Source: Paracentrotus lividus (lineage: Eukaryota > Echinodermata > Echinoidea > Camarodonta > Echinidae). From it: a stretch of 64,000 bases of DNA. The stretch spans positions 18,019,897 through 18,083,896 of the forward strand of contig CALNVZ010003433.1 in the NCBI GenBank assembly GCA_940671915.1. The letters are read 5' to 3'. Shown here one piece after another: positions 1-11,523 of the stretch. A program made the position numbers and the translations under genes. The notes under the pieces are model-generated. The model was not told where the DNA came from. It saw only the letters and a program-made list of their open reading frames with translations, and made no database searches. Each line of letters starts with the position of its first letter. Positions within the stretch are counted from its first letter, which is position 1.

Positions 1-880
1 TATCTTTTGGACTGATTGGCAAATACAAAATCTATCCAAAATGCTAGGAAATAAAAATGTTACTAGCCTTAAAAAATGGAGGGGTGATGAGGGATGATTC
101 CCTTAGAAAAGGAAATCGAAATAATGTACACTCGAACGGAATAAAGTATGACTGTATACACGAAATTCTAGAATGATCAATTTTAAGAATATAAGTTATA
201 ACAATATAAAGCACGTTCCACGAATGGCTACCTGAAGAATGAGTACCACGTAATAAATCATTGTATTGTTAATTATGAGCGCGAGCCGAACATTTTCTTT
301 TGTAATGAAATAACCCATTGTATTCACTAGCTGATAATCACTACCCTTAATGAAAATACATGTTTGTAATCCCTTTCTAAATATGATCATTCTTATAACA
401 TACGTGCGCAAAGCGATGTGGGAGAAAATTGGCTTCGTTGGGACCAGAAAATTCATCGTTCAAATTCCAACTTAGTTCCTTCGCTTTGGTATTAAAAGCC
501 TTCAAATCAAAAATCCCCCTAAAAAGCAATCAAATTAGTAAATCGTATGGAATGCGTGCTTTCCCACAATCAAATCCGCGCTGAAGCAATCAACTTTGGC
601 ATTGGTTAAACCAAGTTGGTAAACAATTTGGCAAATCGTTTTAAATTCCTGGTTAACCTTTTACTATAGATTAAACGTTTAAGATAGCGATTTCTTTTCT
701 AAGCTCTATATCTACTCCATGAGAATAATAATAAAAAAAAAAATAATAACTTTCCTTTTTATTGAGGTTTATATCATTTTAAACATCTTTCACTGTTGAG
801 TGTTGTGATGAAACAACTGTTTCTTTTTTTTTGTTTAAGCTCTGGTTAATCTACTTTAGAATAAAATATCAAAGATCATT
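1..880. other. AT-rich intergenic sequence
   Basis: No gene, repeat array or convincing element seen; the short open frames lack any family features. Confidence 0.5.
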
Positions 881-1350
881 ATGGCGCCCCTAATACTTTT
901 CAGGTCAATATGGCGCCCCCATCTTCAGGTCGATTGTCATCCTGAATCTACAACTCGAATTAACGCAATATGTCGCCCCTAAGTTAATGTAACCTTTGCC
1001 CCCCCCCCTTAACTTCAGGTCGATTTGGAAAGCCCCCACAACAGTTTCAGATCACTTGGCGCCCCTGGGTTTTCCCAATTTGGCACCCCTAAATTTAAGA
1101 TGCAAAGTCGCGCCCCAACTAAATTTATAGATCTTATATGTTTTAGTCAATTTGGAGCCCCATCACAGCTTAACAGATAAACTGTGGCGCCCTAAACTTT
1201 CAGATCCCTATACTGTCTTAGGTCAACCTTCTGATCCCCCCTTACTTTAAATCAGTATGGCACCCTAGTTCAAGTTTATTGGCGCCCCTATAGTTTAAGT
1301 TGATTTGGTGCCCCCCTGCAATTTAAGCCCAATAAATCTGGCGACCATAA
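880..1350 (+). repeat. Degenerate minisatellite with TTTGGCGCCCC core
   Basis: About a dozen imperfect units of the type TTTCAGGTCAATTTGGCGCC followed by CCTAAAC, with GGCGCC palindromes. Spacing is roughly 30-40 bp. No gene. Confidence 0.6.
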
Positions 1351-2150
1351 TGCACGGCCGCCTTCTTTCCCTTTTGTTTTGTTCCTCCCCTCTTCCCTCT
1401 TTCCCTTTCTCTTTTCTTCTTCTTCACTGATTCTTTCCCTTTCTTTCATCTTTCTCCTATCTTTGGCCCGCCCCCTGTCCGCCTAACCCCCCCCCCGCAA
1501 TACGCGCATGAATTAATTTTGTTATGTCGAGAGTTTTGTGTGTTTCCGACAGTACATTAGGCAAGATACAATTGTTACAGCTGAGTACACAAGGAGACAA
1601 ATGTAGGGGAAACATCATTCATGAACTAATTAATCCCTTGGAAAATATATCTCATACTTAAGCACCGCTGCCGTCATAAGGACATACTACATTCTACAAT
1701 TGCGCTAATAAGCTATTCTCAAACATCTTGATGAAAAAAAATATATGAATTAAAACAAAAACATTTACCTGCAGCTATGAATTCAAGCCCAATTTGAATG
1801 CCAATTACGTAATGAAAACTCGGAATGAATTAAAATGCTGCCTTATGGCGCGTATGCGCATCATAACACGTCTCGCGTAATTGAATAACTGTTTTTTACC
1901 TATTTAGTGCAGCTCTAATCGGAATTTGAACAGTGACACACATGTAATTCATTCTGGAAAGGGATCTATCCCGGAACATCCGACCTGAAAGCAAAATCGC
2001 CGCTAACCATAATGACCCGATTTAATCAAATGGACGTGGTAGAGACTTCTGAAACTGCACTGGCGAAACTCCCTAGTATATTTTATTATATCACTTCACT
2101 TCTTTTTTTTATTTTTTTTTTCTTGGGGGGGGCTTATATTGTTTTATATA
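1350..2150. other. Intergenic sequence
   Basis: Pyrimidine-rich patch at 1370-1460 and two C-runs; otherwise no recognisable feature. Confidence 0.5.
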
Positions 2151-2560
2151 AAATGGTTTCTTTACATTGACATTCCGATAATCATGTTCGAAAACTGCAA
2201 TTAACCCTAACCCTATATATTTGTCTTTTGCTACGTAAAAAAAAAAAAATGATAATTGAACTTTGCAAATTTTCTAATAAAATGTAGTATAATACTATTT
2301 ATTTTAAATGGAATAAACCAAATTTTTATTCTGACAATATATATGTTTTTGGTTTGATATGATACATTTTTAGTGGCGCACAAGCCCTTTATGCAAGTTG
2401 TTAGGAGCGAACGTTCATTGATTAAGATTGATTGAAATGAACCGTAACACAACACACATTAAACAATAATGAAGCAAGCGGACCGAAAATATATAGTAAT
2501 ACAAACGGGTATATGATCTCAGTCGGTAAGTGTAAAAGCTTCTAATCTGGTTTTATTTTT
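2150..2560 (+). repeat. 0.7-kb dispersed repeat, partial copy E
   Basis: Shares TTACATTGACA, TGTCTTTTGCTA and GCGAACGTTCATTGA with the other copies but lacks the central GC-rich part. It is followed by AGCAAGCGGACCGAAAAT, as in copy D. Confidence 0.5.
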
Positions 2561-2689
2561 TTAAATTTTTTTTTGCTTATTTTGATTTGTGGACAAAAAT
2601 ATCTTGAAAATATTATATTTACATTGACACGAATAATCATGTCCATAAACAACAATTATATAACTGTCTTTTGCTAATGAAAAAACTAA

Positions 2690-3425
2690 CGGTTATTCAA
2701 ATATTTGTAATATAGTGCTATTCATGTTATATGGAATATAGTAAATTTATTATTATGACGATAGATATGTTTTGATTTGAAATAATTTATTCATCGACAA
2801 ACAATCCTTTTGTGAAAGTTAGTGTTAGGGACAAGGGATGAAAGGGTCGCACTTTCTCGGGTCCCTGTATCAATATAGGGACACTTTCAAAAGAAGAGCG
2901 CCCCGTCGCGCGGCGCTTTAATGAGTACATCTCCGATAAAAATACGGGTTAGGATGACAATACGAAGAGAGGCGAACGTGCAAGCTTGACTAAATGAGTA
3001 ATCATAACAACCAACACAAGAACCCTCGGGCAATGCGGGTAATCTCCCATTAAGCCCCCCCCCCCCCCACCCCCGTCAGCCCTCAGACCAATGCGGCTAG
3101 TCTCTTCTCCCATTGAACTCTCACCTCTCTACTCCCCGATCGATCAACCACCCGTTGACAATGGGGTGATATCTCTCTATTGGAACTCTCACGCGGCCCC
3201 GGTATTACCAACGTCCGGCTTAGCGCGGGAGAGCCCGGTGCGGTGAATGAAAGGGAACACATCACAGGGACGTTTATTTTTCTTTTGGTGCCATAAGTCA
3301 GCCTTTGAAAATGAAATAACTTAATATATTTGTTTAAAGTACATTTTACTCTCTGACAGACATATGTGTAATTAGCTCACATCATTTCTTAAAGCCAGTA
3401 CGAACTTACAGCCTCGTATAGCAAG
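2690..3425 (+). repeat. 0.7-kb dispersed repeat, copy A
   Basis: Shared with 4495-5209 and 7812-8530. Landmarks are ATAGATATGTTTTGATTTGA, GATGAAAGGGTCGCACTTTC, AGAGCGCCCCGTCGCGCG, a poly-C run, CCCGATCGATCAACCACCCG and GGTGCCATAAGTCAGCC. GGGTCCCTGTATCAATA is followed by its own complement (TGTATCAATATAGGGACA), forming a short hairpin. No coding capacity. It could be a non-autonomous element or a solo terminal repeat; the class is undetermined. Confidence 0.8.
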
Positions 3426-4494
3426 GGAGCAAGTAGGGTGTACCTGACATGTCGAGATATAAAAAGTTGTCCTGTATAGTATGGTTGTATGGGCACTAAA
3501 GCTTCATGTTTTCATGTTGTTTTTTTTCAAAAATTAATTTTTATCTTTTTATTGTTTTACCTCATGTAATAATCATGTCAGGATCTGAAGTGCGAAACTT
3601 TTCAGAAAAGTACGCTTATGTATGGACAATAGTATGTGAAAAAGACAAAGTAATGCCCCGTTTCAATAAAAAGCTATAACGCTATAAATTTTTGAATGCA
3701 GTACATGCGCGTATTCTGGGGGGCCCAGCGTGACGTGAAAAAATTTGAGTGTACCTTTTGGCTCAGACGATGTAACGGAGAAAAAAATTGGGTGTACCTT
3801 TTTGAATCCACCACTAAGTAAATAAATAAATAAATAAATAAAAAAAAACAAGTTTTTCAACCCCCAAAATGTCAATTTTTGCGATTTAGTGTCCTTCTAA
3901 TTTTGGTGCCCCTTTGTGTTTTCCATGATGCTAACCAAAGCCCCCTCATGCCTAACCTCACGGAATGTGTTTGATATCCAGAGTTGTTACATTGTTTAAC
4001 CTAAATCTAGGTTTGACAGGGGCGGATCTAGTGTGTTCTGCTAATGTGTTCCTTTTTATATTTACAGTATATTAGTAATAGAAAAAATATATTATTAATA
4101 TTGTATATTGATTTGTATAATGAAAATGATATTTAAACAAAAATAATATACAAAATACAAGCACAAATTTAAATTTTATATAGTCAAAGTGTCTACTGAA
4201 GGGTCTTACAAATTCAAATGATATCTTAAAGTTAATGATTTTCAACATTTTATGCAAATTCCAGACATATTAGAGTCCTTGTTGTTAGAAAAAAAAAATA
4301 CATTAAATACATATGCCCATATTACCTGCACATGCAGGTAATATGGGCACTTTGGTGATGACGTCAACATTTGAATATTGCAGACAGGGGGGCTGGTGAT
4401 AATTGTTTTTCTTGACAATAAAAGTTAGAGCAGTAGTTACTGATTCATATGTGTGTCATTTTGAAATTTTATGCAAATCATTTTTTCATCAAAA
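3426..4494. other. Intergenic with possible SINE-like tail
   Basis: The stretch 3640-3850 ends in an (AAAT)n run, and GGGGCGGATCTAG at 4019 resembles a hAT MITE end. Neither element could be bounded. Confidence 0.35.
4314..4349. repeat. Perfect 17-bp inverted repeat
   Basis: The arms TGCCCATATTACCTGCA and TGCAGGTAATATGGGCA are separated by two bases and match perfectly. Confidence 0.9.
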
Positions 4495-5209
4495 TCAAAT
4501 TTTCAAATTTGCTAATATTTATAAAAGAGTGCTATCCATGTTGTATTGAATATAGCAAATTTATTATTATGACGATAGATATGTTTTGATTTGATATAAT
4601 ATATTCATCGACAAACAATCCTTTTGTGAAAGTTAGTAAGGGACAAGGGATGAAAGGGTCGCACTTTCTCGTGTCCCTGTATCAATACAGGGACACTTTC
4701 AAAAGTAGAGCGCCCCGTCGCGCGCTTTAATTAGTACATCTCTGATAAAAATACGGGTTAGGAATCGCAATTACGTATATGAAGAGGCGAACGTACGTTC
4801 ATTGACTAAAATTGAGTAATCAATAACAACCAAACACAAAGACCTCGCAATGGGGGTAATCTTCCCATTAAAGCCCCCCCCCCCCCTGTCAGCCGCTCAG
4901 AACAATGCGGTAATCTCTCCATTGACTCCACCCTCTCTACTCCCCGATCGATCAACCACCCGTGACAATGGGGTGATATCTCTCTATTGAATTCTCCTGG
5001 CCTCGGTTATTACCAACGTCCGGCTTAGCGCGGGGGAACACGGGCGGGAGGAATGAAAGGAACATCACACAGGACGTATATTTTCTTTTGGTGCCATAAG
5101 TCAGCCTTGGAAATAAAATAACTTAATATATTGTTTAAAGTACATTTTACTCTATAACAGACATAGTTATGTGTAATTAGCTCGCATCATTCTTAAAGGC
5201 AGTACGAAC
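4495..5209 (+). repeat. 0.7-kb dispersed repeat, copy B (left part)
   Basis: Same family as at 2690. It is interrupted at CGAAC by the TIR element 5210-6731, after which the family sequence resumes (ACAGCCTCGTATAACAAG). Confidence 0.8.
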
Positions 5210-6731
5210 CAGGGCCGGCGGAGCGTTTTCAAAAGTGAGGGGGCACAAGTTTTAGAAAAATTCATGCGAATATATCAGGCCCGAATAATAAAGATTTTAC
5301 GCGGAAAGGGGGTTCGAATGTGAAAAAGTGCACCTTTGCTTTGTGAATGAGCAGATCATATTCAAGCGCGAAGTCAGGGGTCAGTAAATTGAACTTTTTA
5401 GAGAAATTTCCGAGCGCGTACGTCATGTACGTAGCGCGGAGCCGAAAATTTGGCTTATAATTACCTGATAGGTAGTGTATCTTGTACACATTTTGATAAT
5501 TGTCATCCCATCTGAGGCACATTGGCGAGCGCGTAGCGCGAGCCGAAAATTTTGGCTTTATAATTACCTGAAGAGGTAGTGAATTCTGTACACATTTTGA
5601 TAATTGTCACTCCACACTGTAAAAAAAAATGAGTAAAAATCTTACCCAATATTGAGCAAAAAGTGAACTCGCGTGAAATTGAGTAAAAAATATTACTCAT
5701 GCGGGTTGAGCTAAATGTTACTGAGTAAAAAATATTACTCATGCGGTTGAAGCTAAAATGTTACTCAGAAAAGAGTAACTTTAGTCATCTATGTATCATT
5801 CCTAATCCTAGCTTCGAAAGGAGTAAACCATTAACCATTAGTTTACTCCATTTCTTGCGAGTTACCTTTTGACTCTAATAAGAGTAAACAAAATTTACTC
5901 CGTGGGCAGAAAGCATTAGTTTACTCCGTTGGGAGTAAAGCATTAGTTTACTCATTTTCTTGCGAGTTACCTTTTTTACTCGGCGTTTTTACAGTGCACC
6001 TGAGACACATTTGCGGGCGCGAAGCGCGAGGTGAAAATTTTGGCTTACAATCATGCAAAGGCCGTATATTTTACGCACATTTCCCCCTCTATTCTTATGT
6101 ATGTTGTTTGAATTCTTTTACTAGATAACGATCACCTTCATTTTAATAAAAATAAATTGCGAACGCGAGCAGAAATATTTACATAACATTACTTGTTAGG
6201 GACGCCAGGGATCACTGAATGTAGCATTTTGTTTGGAAAACTTTGAGAGCGCGAAGCGCGAGCCGAAAATGTTGGCTTAACGGACCAAAGGTATAATGTA
6301 TTCTAGACATAATTTGAAAATTTACATCCCATCACTTCACTTTACAATGTCAGGAGTCAATTTTCTGAGAGAAATTTGAGCAGACCATATTCGAGCGTGA
6401 AGTGAGGGGTCAGCCTACTATAATAAACTTTTCTAGAGAAATTTGCAAGCGCGAAGCGCGAGCCGAAAATTTTGGCTTATCATGCTTATAATGACCTGAA
6501 GGTAGTGTGTTCTCGACACATTTTTGAAAATTGTCATCCCGTCTAAGAGAAATTTGCGAGCGCGAGCCGAAAATTTTGGCCTATAATGACACAAATAAGG
6601 CTGTATATTTTAGGCACATTTCCCCCTCTACTCTTATGTATTTTTGTTTGAATTCTGTTACTAGCTAGGCCAAAAAGTGGGGGCCCGGCCCCCCCCCCCA
6701 GGCCCCCCCCTCCCCGTCTACGCCGGCCCTG
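5210..6731. mobile_element. TIR element (CAGGGCCGGCG ends) inserted in repeat copy B
   Basis: 1522 bp. The ends CAGGGCCGGCG and CGCCGGCCCTG are perfect inverted repeats, and CGAAC flanks both sides (5205-5209, 6732-6736). Inside are about seven imperfect repeats of a 120-130-bp unit with GCGCGAAGCGCGAGCCGAAA and TTTTGGCTTATAATTACCTG. No transposase. Non-autonomous; superfamily undetermined from a 5-bp duplication. Confidence 0.75.
5615..5996. mobile_element. MITE (CACTGTAAAAA ends) nested in the TIR element
   Basis: 382 bp bounded by CACTGTAAAAA and TTTTTACAGTG, built of repeated GAGTAAA / TTACTC words. It interrupts one of the 120-bp units: the host unit resumes at CACCTGAGACACATTTGCG. Confidence 0.75.
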
Positions 6732-6765
6732 CGAACTAACAGCCTCGTATAACAAGTCCTCAACT
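6732..6765 (+). repeat. 0.7-kb dispersed repeat, copy B (right part)
   Basis: Continuation of copy B after the insertion: CGAACTAACAGCCTCG, as in copy A at 3408-3425. Confidence 0.7.
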
Positions 6766-7225
6766 TCTCGATTCATCCCTGATTCGTAACCCATATAAAG
6801 CAACATCCTGAGTAGTGTGGTCTTATAATTCAAGCCCACTTAAATGATAACGCGCTTTTCACTACTCAATAAATTCTTACTATATGACAATTATCGTGCC
6901 CCACAGACTTCTTCTTCTCATCATTACGTTTTAAAAATAAATGATAGTCATAATAAACTGCTCTCGCTTTGGACATACATTGCTTCTAAAGTGTTATCAA
7001 ATGATATTGCCGAGAAAATAATATAATATTCCCTAAACACATTGTCCCTAAAATATCACGTTTTCATGTAGGCCTAACTCGTACATCTTTATACCTGTAA
7101 TATTTTCATTTTGTTTAATCTTTTCAGCCAACGCCTCGGCTACTCTTATAAATAAAAATGTCGATAAAACCCTGACGAACTCCACGTTCAATGTTATTTT
7201 TTTATTGTTGACAAACAGGCATAGT
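6766..7225. other. Intergenic sequence
   Basis: AT-rich. It may include more of the LINE 3' part on the minus strand, but I see no convincing motif. Confidence 0.4.
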
Positions 7226-7690
7226 TTAATACACTTCCATTGGCATTTTGATACAGTGTTTTAATCCACCGAACAAAAGATTTTTTTTTTTTAAGATTTC
7301 ATACATGAAATTTTGAGTTATGTTGTCGAAAGCTTTTCGGAAGTCTACAAACATTATTATACCATTTTGATTTTTAATATTGCAGTAATCTATGACATCT
7401 TGTACAAGCCTTACATTTTCTTTTGCTGATCTTTTTTTATTTATTTTTATTTTTTTATCGTGCTTGATCCTCTGATACAACGTATGAAATAATTCGTTTT
7501 ACTCGTTTAGCTAAGGCACACGCCGCAATTTTATCTATATTTAACAAGCGAGGCATGCTTATAATGATGTGAGAATGGCTTGCCTTTGGGTAAAAGACAA
7601 CGCTCCGTTTTTGTACACTTTATTGAGACTACCTATTAGCATGCCTTTTATATCGTTCCAGAAGTGTCTATAGAATTATTCAACGCCCGA
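7226..7690 (-). mobile_element. LINE reverse-transcriptase fragment (L1/Tx1-like)
   Basis: The minus strand encodes KENVRLVQDVIDYCN and GIIMFVDFRKAFDNI, which is reverse-transcriptase motif A with its catalytic Asp. Upstream in other frames are FWNDIKGMLIGSLNKVY and ALAKRVKRIISYVVSEDQ. The order and spacing fit the L1/Tx1 group of non-LTR retrotransposons. At least three frame breaks, and no YADD block or endonuclease. It is a dead fragment. Confidence 0.8.
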
Positions 7691-7811
7691 GCTACAGAGT
7701 ATATAAATGATAAGGAAAACTGTTTTAAAATATTAGAAATCTTTTCTTTTACTTTCGAATTTTAACTTCAACAGCTTCCATTCATTTGTGTATCAATATA
7801 TACATTTAAAA

Positions 7812-8530
7812 AAGAACGGTTATTCAAATTTTCAAATTTGCTAATATTTATAAAAGAGTGCTATTCATGTTGTATGGAATATAGCAAATTTATTATTATG
7901 ACGATAGATAAGTTTTGATTTGATATAATATATTCATCGACAAACAATCTTTTTGTGAAAGTTAGTGTAAGGGACAGTGGATGAAAGGGTCGCACTTTCT
8001 CGGGTCCCTGTATCAATACAGGGACACTTTCAAAAGAAGAGCGCCCCGTCGCGCGGCGCTTTTAATGAGTAACATCTCCGATAAAATACTGGAATCGCAA
8101 TTACGAAGAGGCGAACGTTCATTGACTAAATTGAGTAAATCAATAACAACCAAACACAAGACCTCGGCAATGGGGTAATCTCCCATTAAAGCCCCCCCCC
8201 CCCCCCCCGTCAGCCGCCTCAGAACAATACGGTAATCTCTCCCATTGACTCTCACCCTCTCTACTCCCCCGATCGATCGATCAACCACCCGTGACAATGG
8301 GGTGATATCTCTCTATTGAATTCTCCCTGGCCTCGGTTATTACCAACGTCCGGCTTAGCGCGTTGGTACCCGGGGCGGGGAATGAAAGGGAACACATCAC
8401 AGGGACGTTTATTTTATTTTTTGGGGTGCCATAAGTCAGCCTTGGAAATGAAATAACTTAATATATTTGTTTAAAGTACATTTTATTCTATATAACAGAC
8501 ATATGTCATTAGCTCGCATCATTTCTTAAC
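7812..8530 (+). repeat. 0.7-kb dispersed repeat, copy C
   Basis: Full-length relative of copies A and B, ending near ATTAGCTCGCATCATTTC. Open frames on both strands in its middle are not conserved as proteins between copies. Confidence 0.8.
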
Positions 8531-8958
8531 AGTTACTCACATATAATCATATTATGTTTCCGAGTAGTTATTTATTCTATGACAATGCATACAATATTCC
8601 CGCTTTCAAATCACCCGAGCAAAGATTTCATTCATTATTGCACTATGGAAATTTCTATTTAATCAATTGAAACAGACTAAATATGCATGCACGCCTCATA
8701 GACAATGCATTACGGGCATACAAATTGTAGCATGCCATTTTATAACAATAATTTTTTTTTTGTTTTTTTTTTTGTTGCATGTATAACTTATAAAGATACA
8801 CAATTGAGTGAAGTTGTAATTTCAAAAGTAAAAGAAAAGATTTCTGACATTTTTTAACATTTTTCCTTATCAATATCATTTATATATACTCTGTAGCTCG
8901 ATTGGAAAGAATAATTTTGTACTACAACTTCTTTTGCACTACAACAAAGAGTACTATA
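8531..8958. other. AT-rich intergenic sequence
   Basis: No feature beyond T-runs. Confidence 0.5.
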
Positions 8959-10249
8959 CAGTGCGTCTCAAAAAGAACTATACACTTTTGAAATAGCTAC
9001 CAAATAAGAAATAATATGGTTCTTCGGGGGAAAAATCATATGTAGAGATCGAGAGTTCATATCCTCAACTATTATTTGACGCCAAAAATTCCGACAATAA
9101 TGCTTGCTTCACTGAGCAATGCCTTCTTTTATGAAGGACACAAAAACAAGTCTGCGCCTTGCATTCACTATGCGTTTCCCACTAGCCTATGAGATACCAT
9201 GGGCAATCAAAGGAACAATGTCATGAATTGGCTTACAAAGACAGAATAAACATAAAAATAAGAAATAAACATCAATACTATGCAAGAAAATGTTATGGGC
9301 AACCTTTCTTTTTCATATTTATATGGTACCTCATAGGCAAATGGGAAATTCATAGCGAATTCCTGCTCAGCCTTATTTTTTGTCCTTCACAAAAGAAGGC
9401 ATTGCTCAGTGAAGCATACATTATTTGCGGAATTTTCGTGAAATAATAGTTGAGGATATGAGCTTTCTCTGCATATGATTTTTTTCGAAGGACATATATT
9501 TCTTATTTGGTAGCCATTTTAAAAAATATATAGTCATTTATACACAAGATAACAATGAAAACATGCTTAAAGGGGAATCCAACCCAAGAGAGAATCACCT
9601 TACAGGAAGAGGAAATGAGAAGGAGCAATCTAAAAGTTTCATCAAAATCGGTTTAAATAAGAGAGTTATGGAAGTTTGAAAAGTCTAGTTGTCTTTTATG
9701 GGGATCCTCAAATTGGCACCATCGGCTTCAAAATGGCCGATCTTATGGACAACTCTCCATTCATTTTGTACACATTTTCAGATTTTCCCCATTTTCTTTC
9801 AAAATATGTCTCTTTACTTCTGAGCTCAAAATATGTCATGGGAAAATATATTTCACACAACATATGTTGAGCACAGAAGGAGGTAGATATATTTCGAAGA
9901 AAATGGGGGAAATCTTAAATTTGTGTACAAAATGATGGAGAGTTGTCCATAAGATCGGCCATTTTGAGCCGGATGATGCCAATTTGAGGATCCCATAGAA
10001 AGAACAACTAGACTTTTCAAACTTCTAACTCTCTTATTTTTATAACGATTTTATGAAACTTTTTTTAGATTGCTCCTCTCATTTTCTTTCTTTCCTGTAA
10101 GGTTGATTCTCTCCTTGGGTTGGATTCCCCTTTAAAATCCAACGTTTTTGTTTTTATCTCGAATTTTCGAAGCACCAGCTTCTTCTTCAGGAGATTAGGC
10201 AAAGAGACTATTATAGTTATATATGTATAGTTCTTTTTGAGACGCACTG
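8959..10249. mobile_element. TIR element (CAGTGCGTCTCAAAAAG ends), Tc1/mariner-like ends
   Basis: The ends CAGTGCGTCTCAAAAAGAAC and the complement at 10225-10249 match over 25 bp; TA precedes the left end. The sequence after the left end (8985-9135) recurs inverted at 9380-9540, so much of it is a long palindrome. The right arm is split by the TTAA element at 9571-10131. No transposase. Confidence 0.75.
9571..10131. mobile_element. TTAA-flanked palindromic MITE nested in the above
   Basis: 561 bp from AGGGGAATCCAACCC to GGGTTGGATTCCCCT, flanked on both sides by TTAA. The two halves are inverted copies for most of their length (GGATCCTCAAATTGG, AAAATGGCCGATCTTATGGA and AACTAGACTTTTC are all found inverted). 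TTAA duplication suggests a piggyBac- or Kolobok-type source. Confidence 0.8.
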
Positions 10250-10254
10250 GTATA

Positions 10255-10700
10255 CATTTCATCGACGCACAAGGCCTTTCGTGCAAGTTTGTTAGGGGCA
10301 AGGGATGAAAGGGTGCACTTTCAAAAGAAGAGCGCCCCGTCGCGCGCTCTTCCGATATCTTTATCTCCGATAAAAATACGGTTAGGAATCACAATTACAA
10401 AGAGGTGAACATTAATGGATTAAATTGAGTAATCAATAACGACCAAACACAAGACTTTGTGCTATGGGGTAATCCCCCCCCCATTAAAATCCCAGTCAGT
10501 CGCCGGAATAAATGCGGTAATCTCTCCCATTGACAATAATTATGAGAACGCAATCAAGCGGTCCGAAAATATACACTAGTACAAAAATCAGTTATAGGAT
10601 CTTGGACAGTGTAAAAGCTCTTAGAATACTTCATTTTTGGTATTGTGTATATTTCTAAAACATATATCTACATTAACTACCATTATGTTCAACTAATACA
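10255..10700 (+). repeat. 0.7-kb dispersed repeat, divergent partial copy D
   Basis: Matches the 5' half of the family up to TCTCTCCCATTGAC, then joins a sequence beginning CAATCAAGCGGTCCGAAAAT. The latter also follows the partial copy at 2150-2560. This suggests an older subfamily or a recombinant. Confidence 0.6.
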
Positions 10701-10908
10701 AATAGCGTATTCATTGTTACCTCGGACGCGACTTTAAGAAACTGATTGAAATTTGCAAACGACTGACAGATAATGGCTTATAATTTTTGAGTAATATTAT
10801 AATAATAAATGATGATACAATTTTAAAGCGCTTTACACCAAATCTAATTGAAAACGCATTGAACTTGTGCTAGTTTCAGTTTGAATTTGCCTATGTATAT
10901 GTCGAATT

Positions 10909-10912
<4 letters not shown>

Positions 10913-10970
<58 letters not shown>

Positions 10971-11022
10971 CAAAATTATTATTATTATTATTATTGTTGT
11001 TGTTGTTGTTATTATTATTACC
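10913..11022 (+). repeat. Poly-A / (ATT)n / (GTT)n simple repeat
   Basis: About 55 bp of nearly pure A, followed by ATT and GTT trinucleotide runs. Confidence 0.95.
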
Positions 11023-11109
11023 CCAAAATATTTTCAAAGCGTTTTATTACAAACATATAAATGACATTAACACATTAAGTTATTAAGCTACAAAACAAAT
11101 ATGATTCAT

Positions 11110-11370
11110 AAGTAATATTATTTATTTCATATGGAGTACAACAAATGCTTATAACATACGATATGTTTATGGTTTGATACTATTCATAACGACACTCGCC
11201 TTTAATTTTGTGCACGTTTATTTTGGGTAAGAGATAAATAGGATGAAACGGCCGTGTGCTTTTGATAAAAGGGCGCCCCTGCGCTAGCTTCATAGTACGC
11301 GCGGCACAATACGGATTGTGGTTTTCAAAGGGGCGAACGTTCATTGGTTAATTGACAATTAATAACAACA
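11110..11370 (+). repeat. Very divergent relative of the 0.7-kb repeat
   Basis: Traces of GATGAAACGG, GGGCGCCCCTGCGC and GGGGCGAACGTTCATTGG occur in the family order, but similarity is low. Confidence 0.4.
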
Positions 11371-11523
11371 CATAGCATGGCTGCGTTTCTGATTTCCAAG
11401 AAGAAACCCGGATCCGCGAACCTATTAATTATAACTACAACGTTTCCTCATTAATCAAATCAAGTTCTAGTTCTGATCATATCATACCAACGCCTCATTA
11501 CTTAACAATACCAATACTTCAAG

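Noticed and set aside
2202-2216. Telomere-like CCCTAACCCTA
   Set aside because: Only about two units; chance or a repeat fragment.
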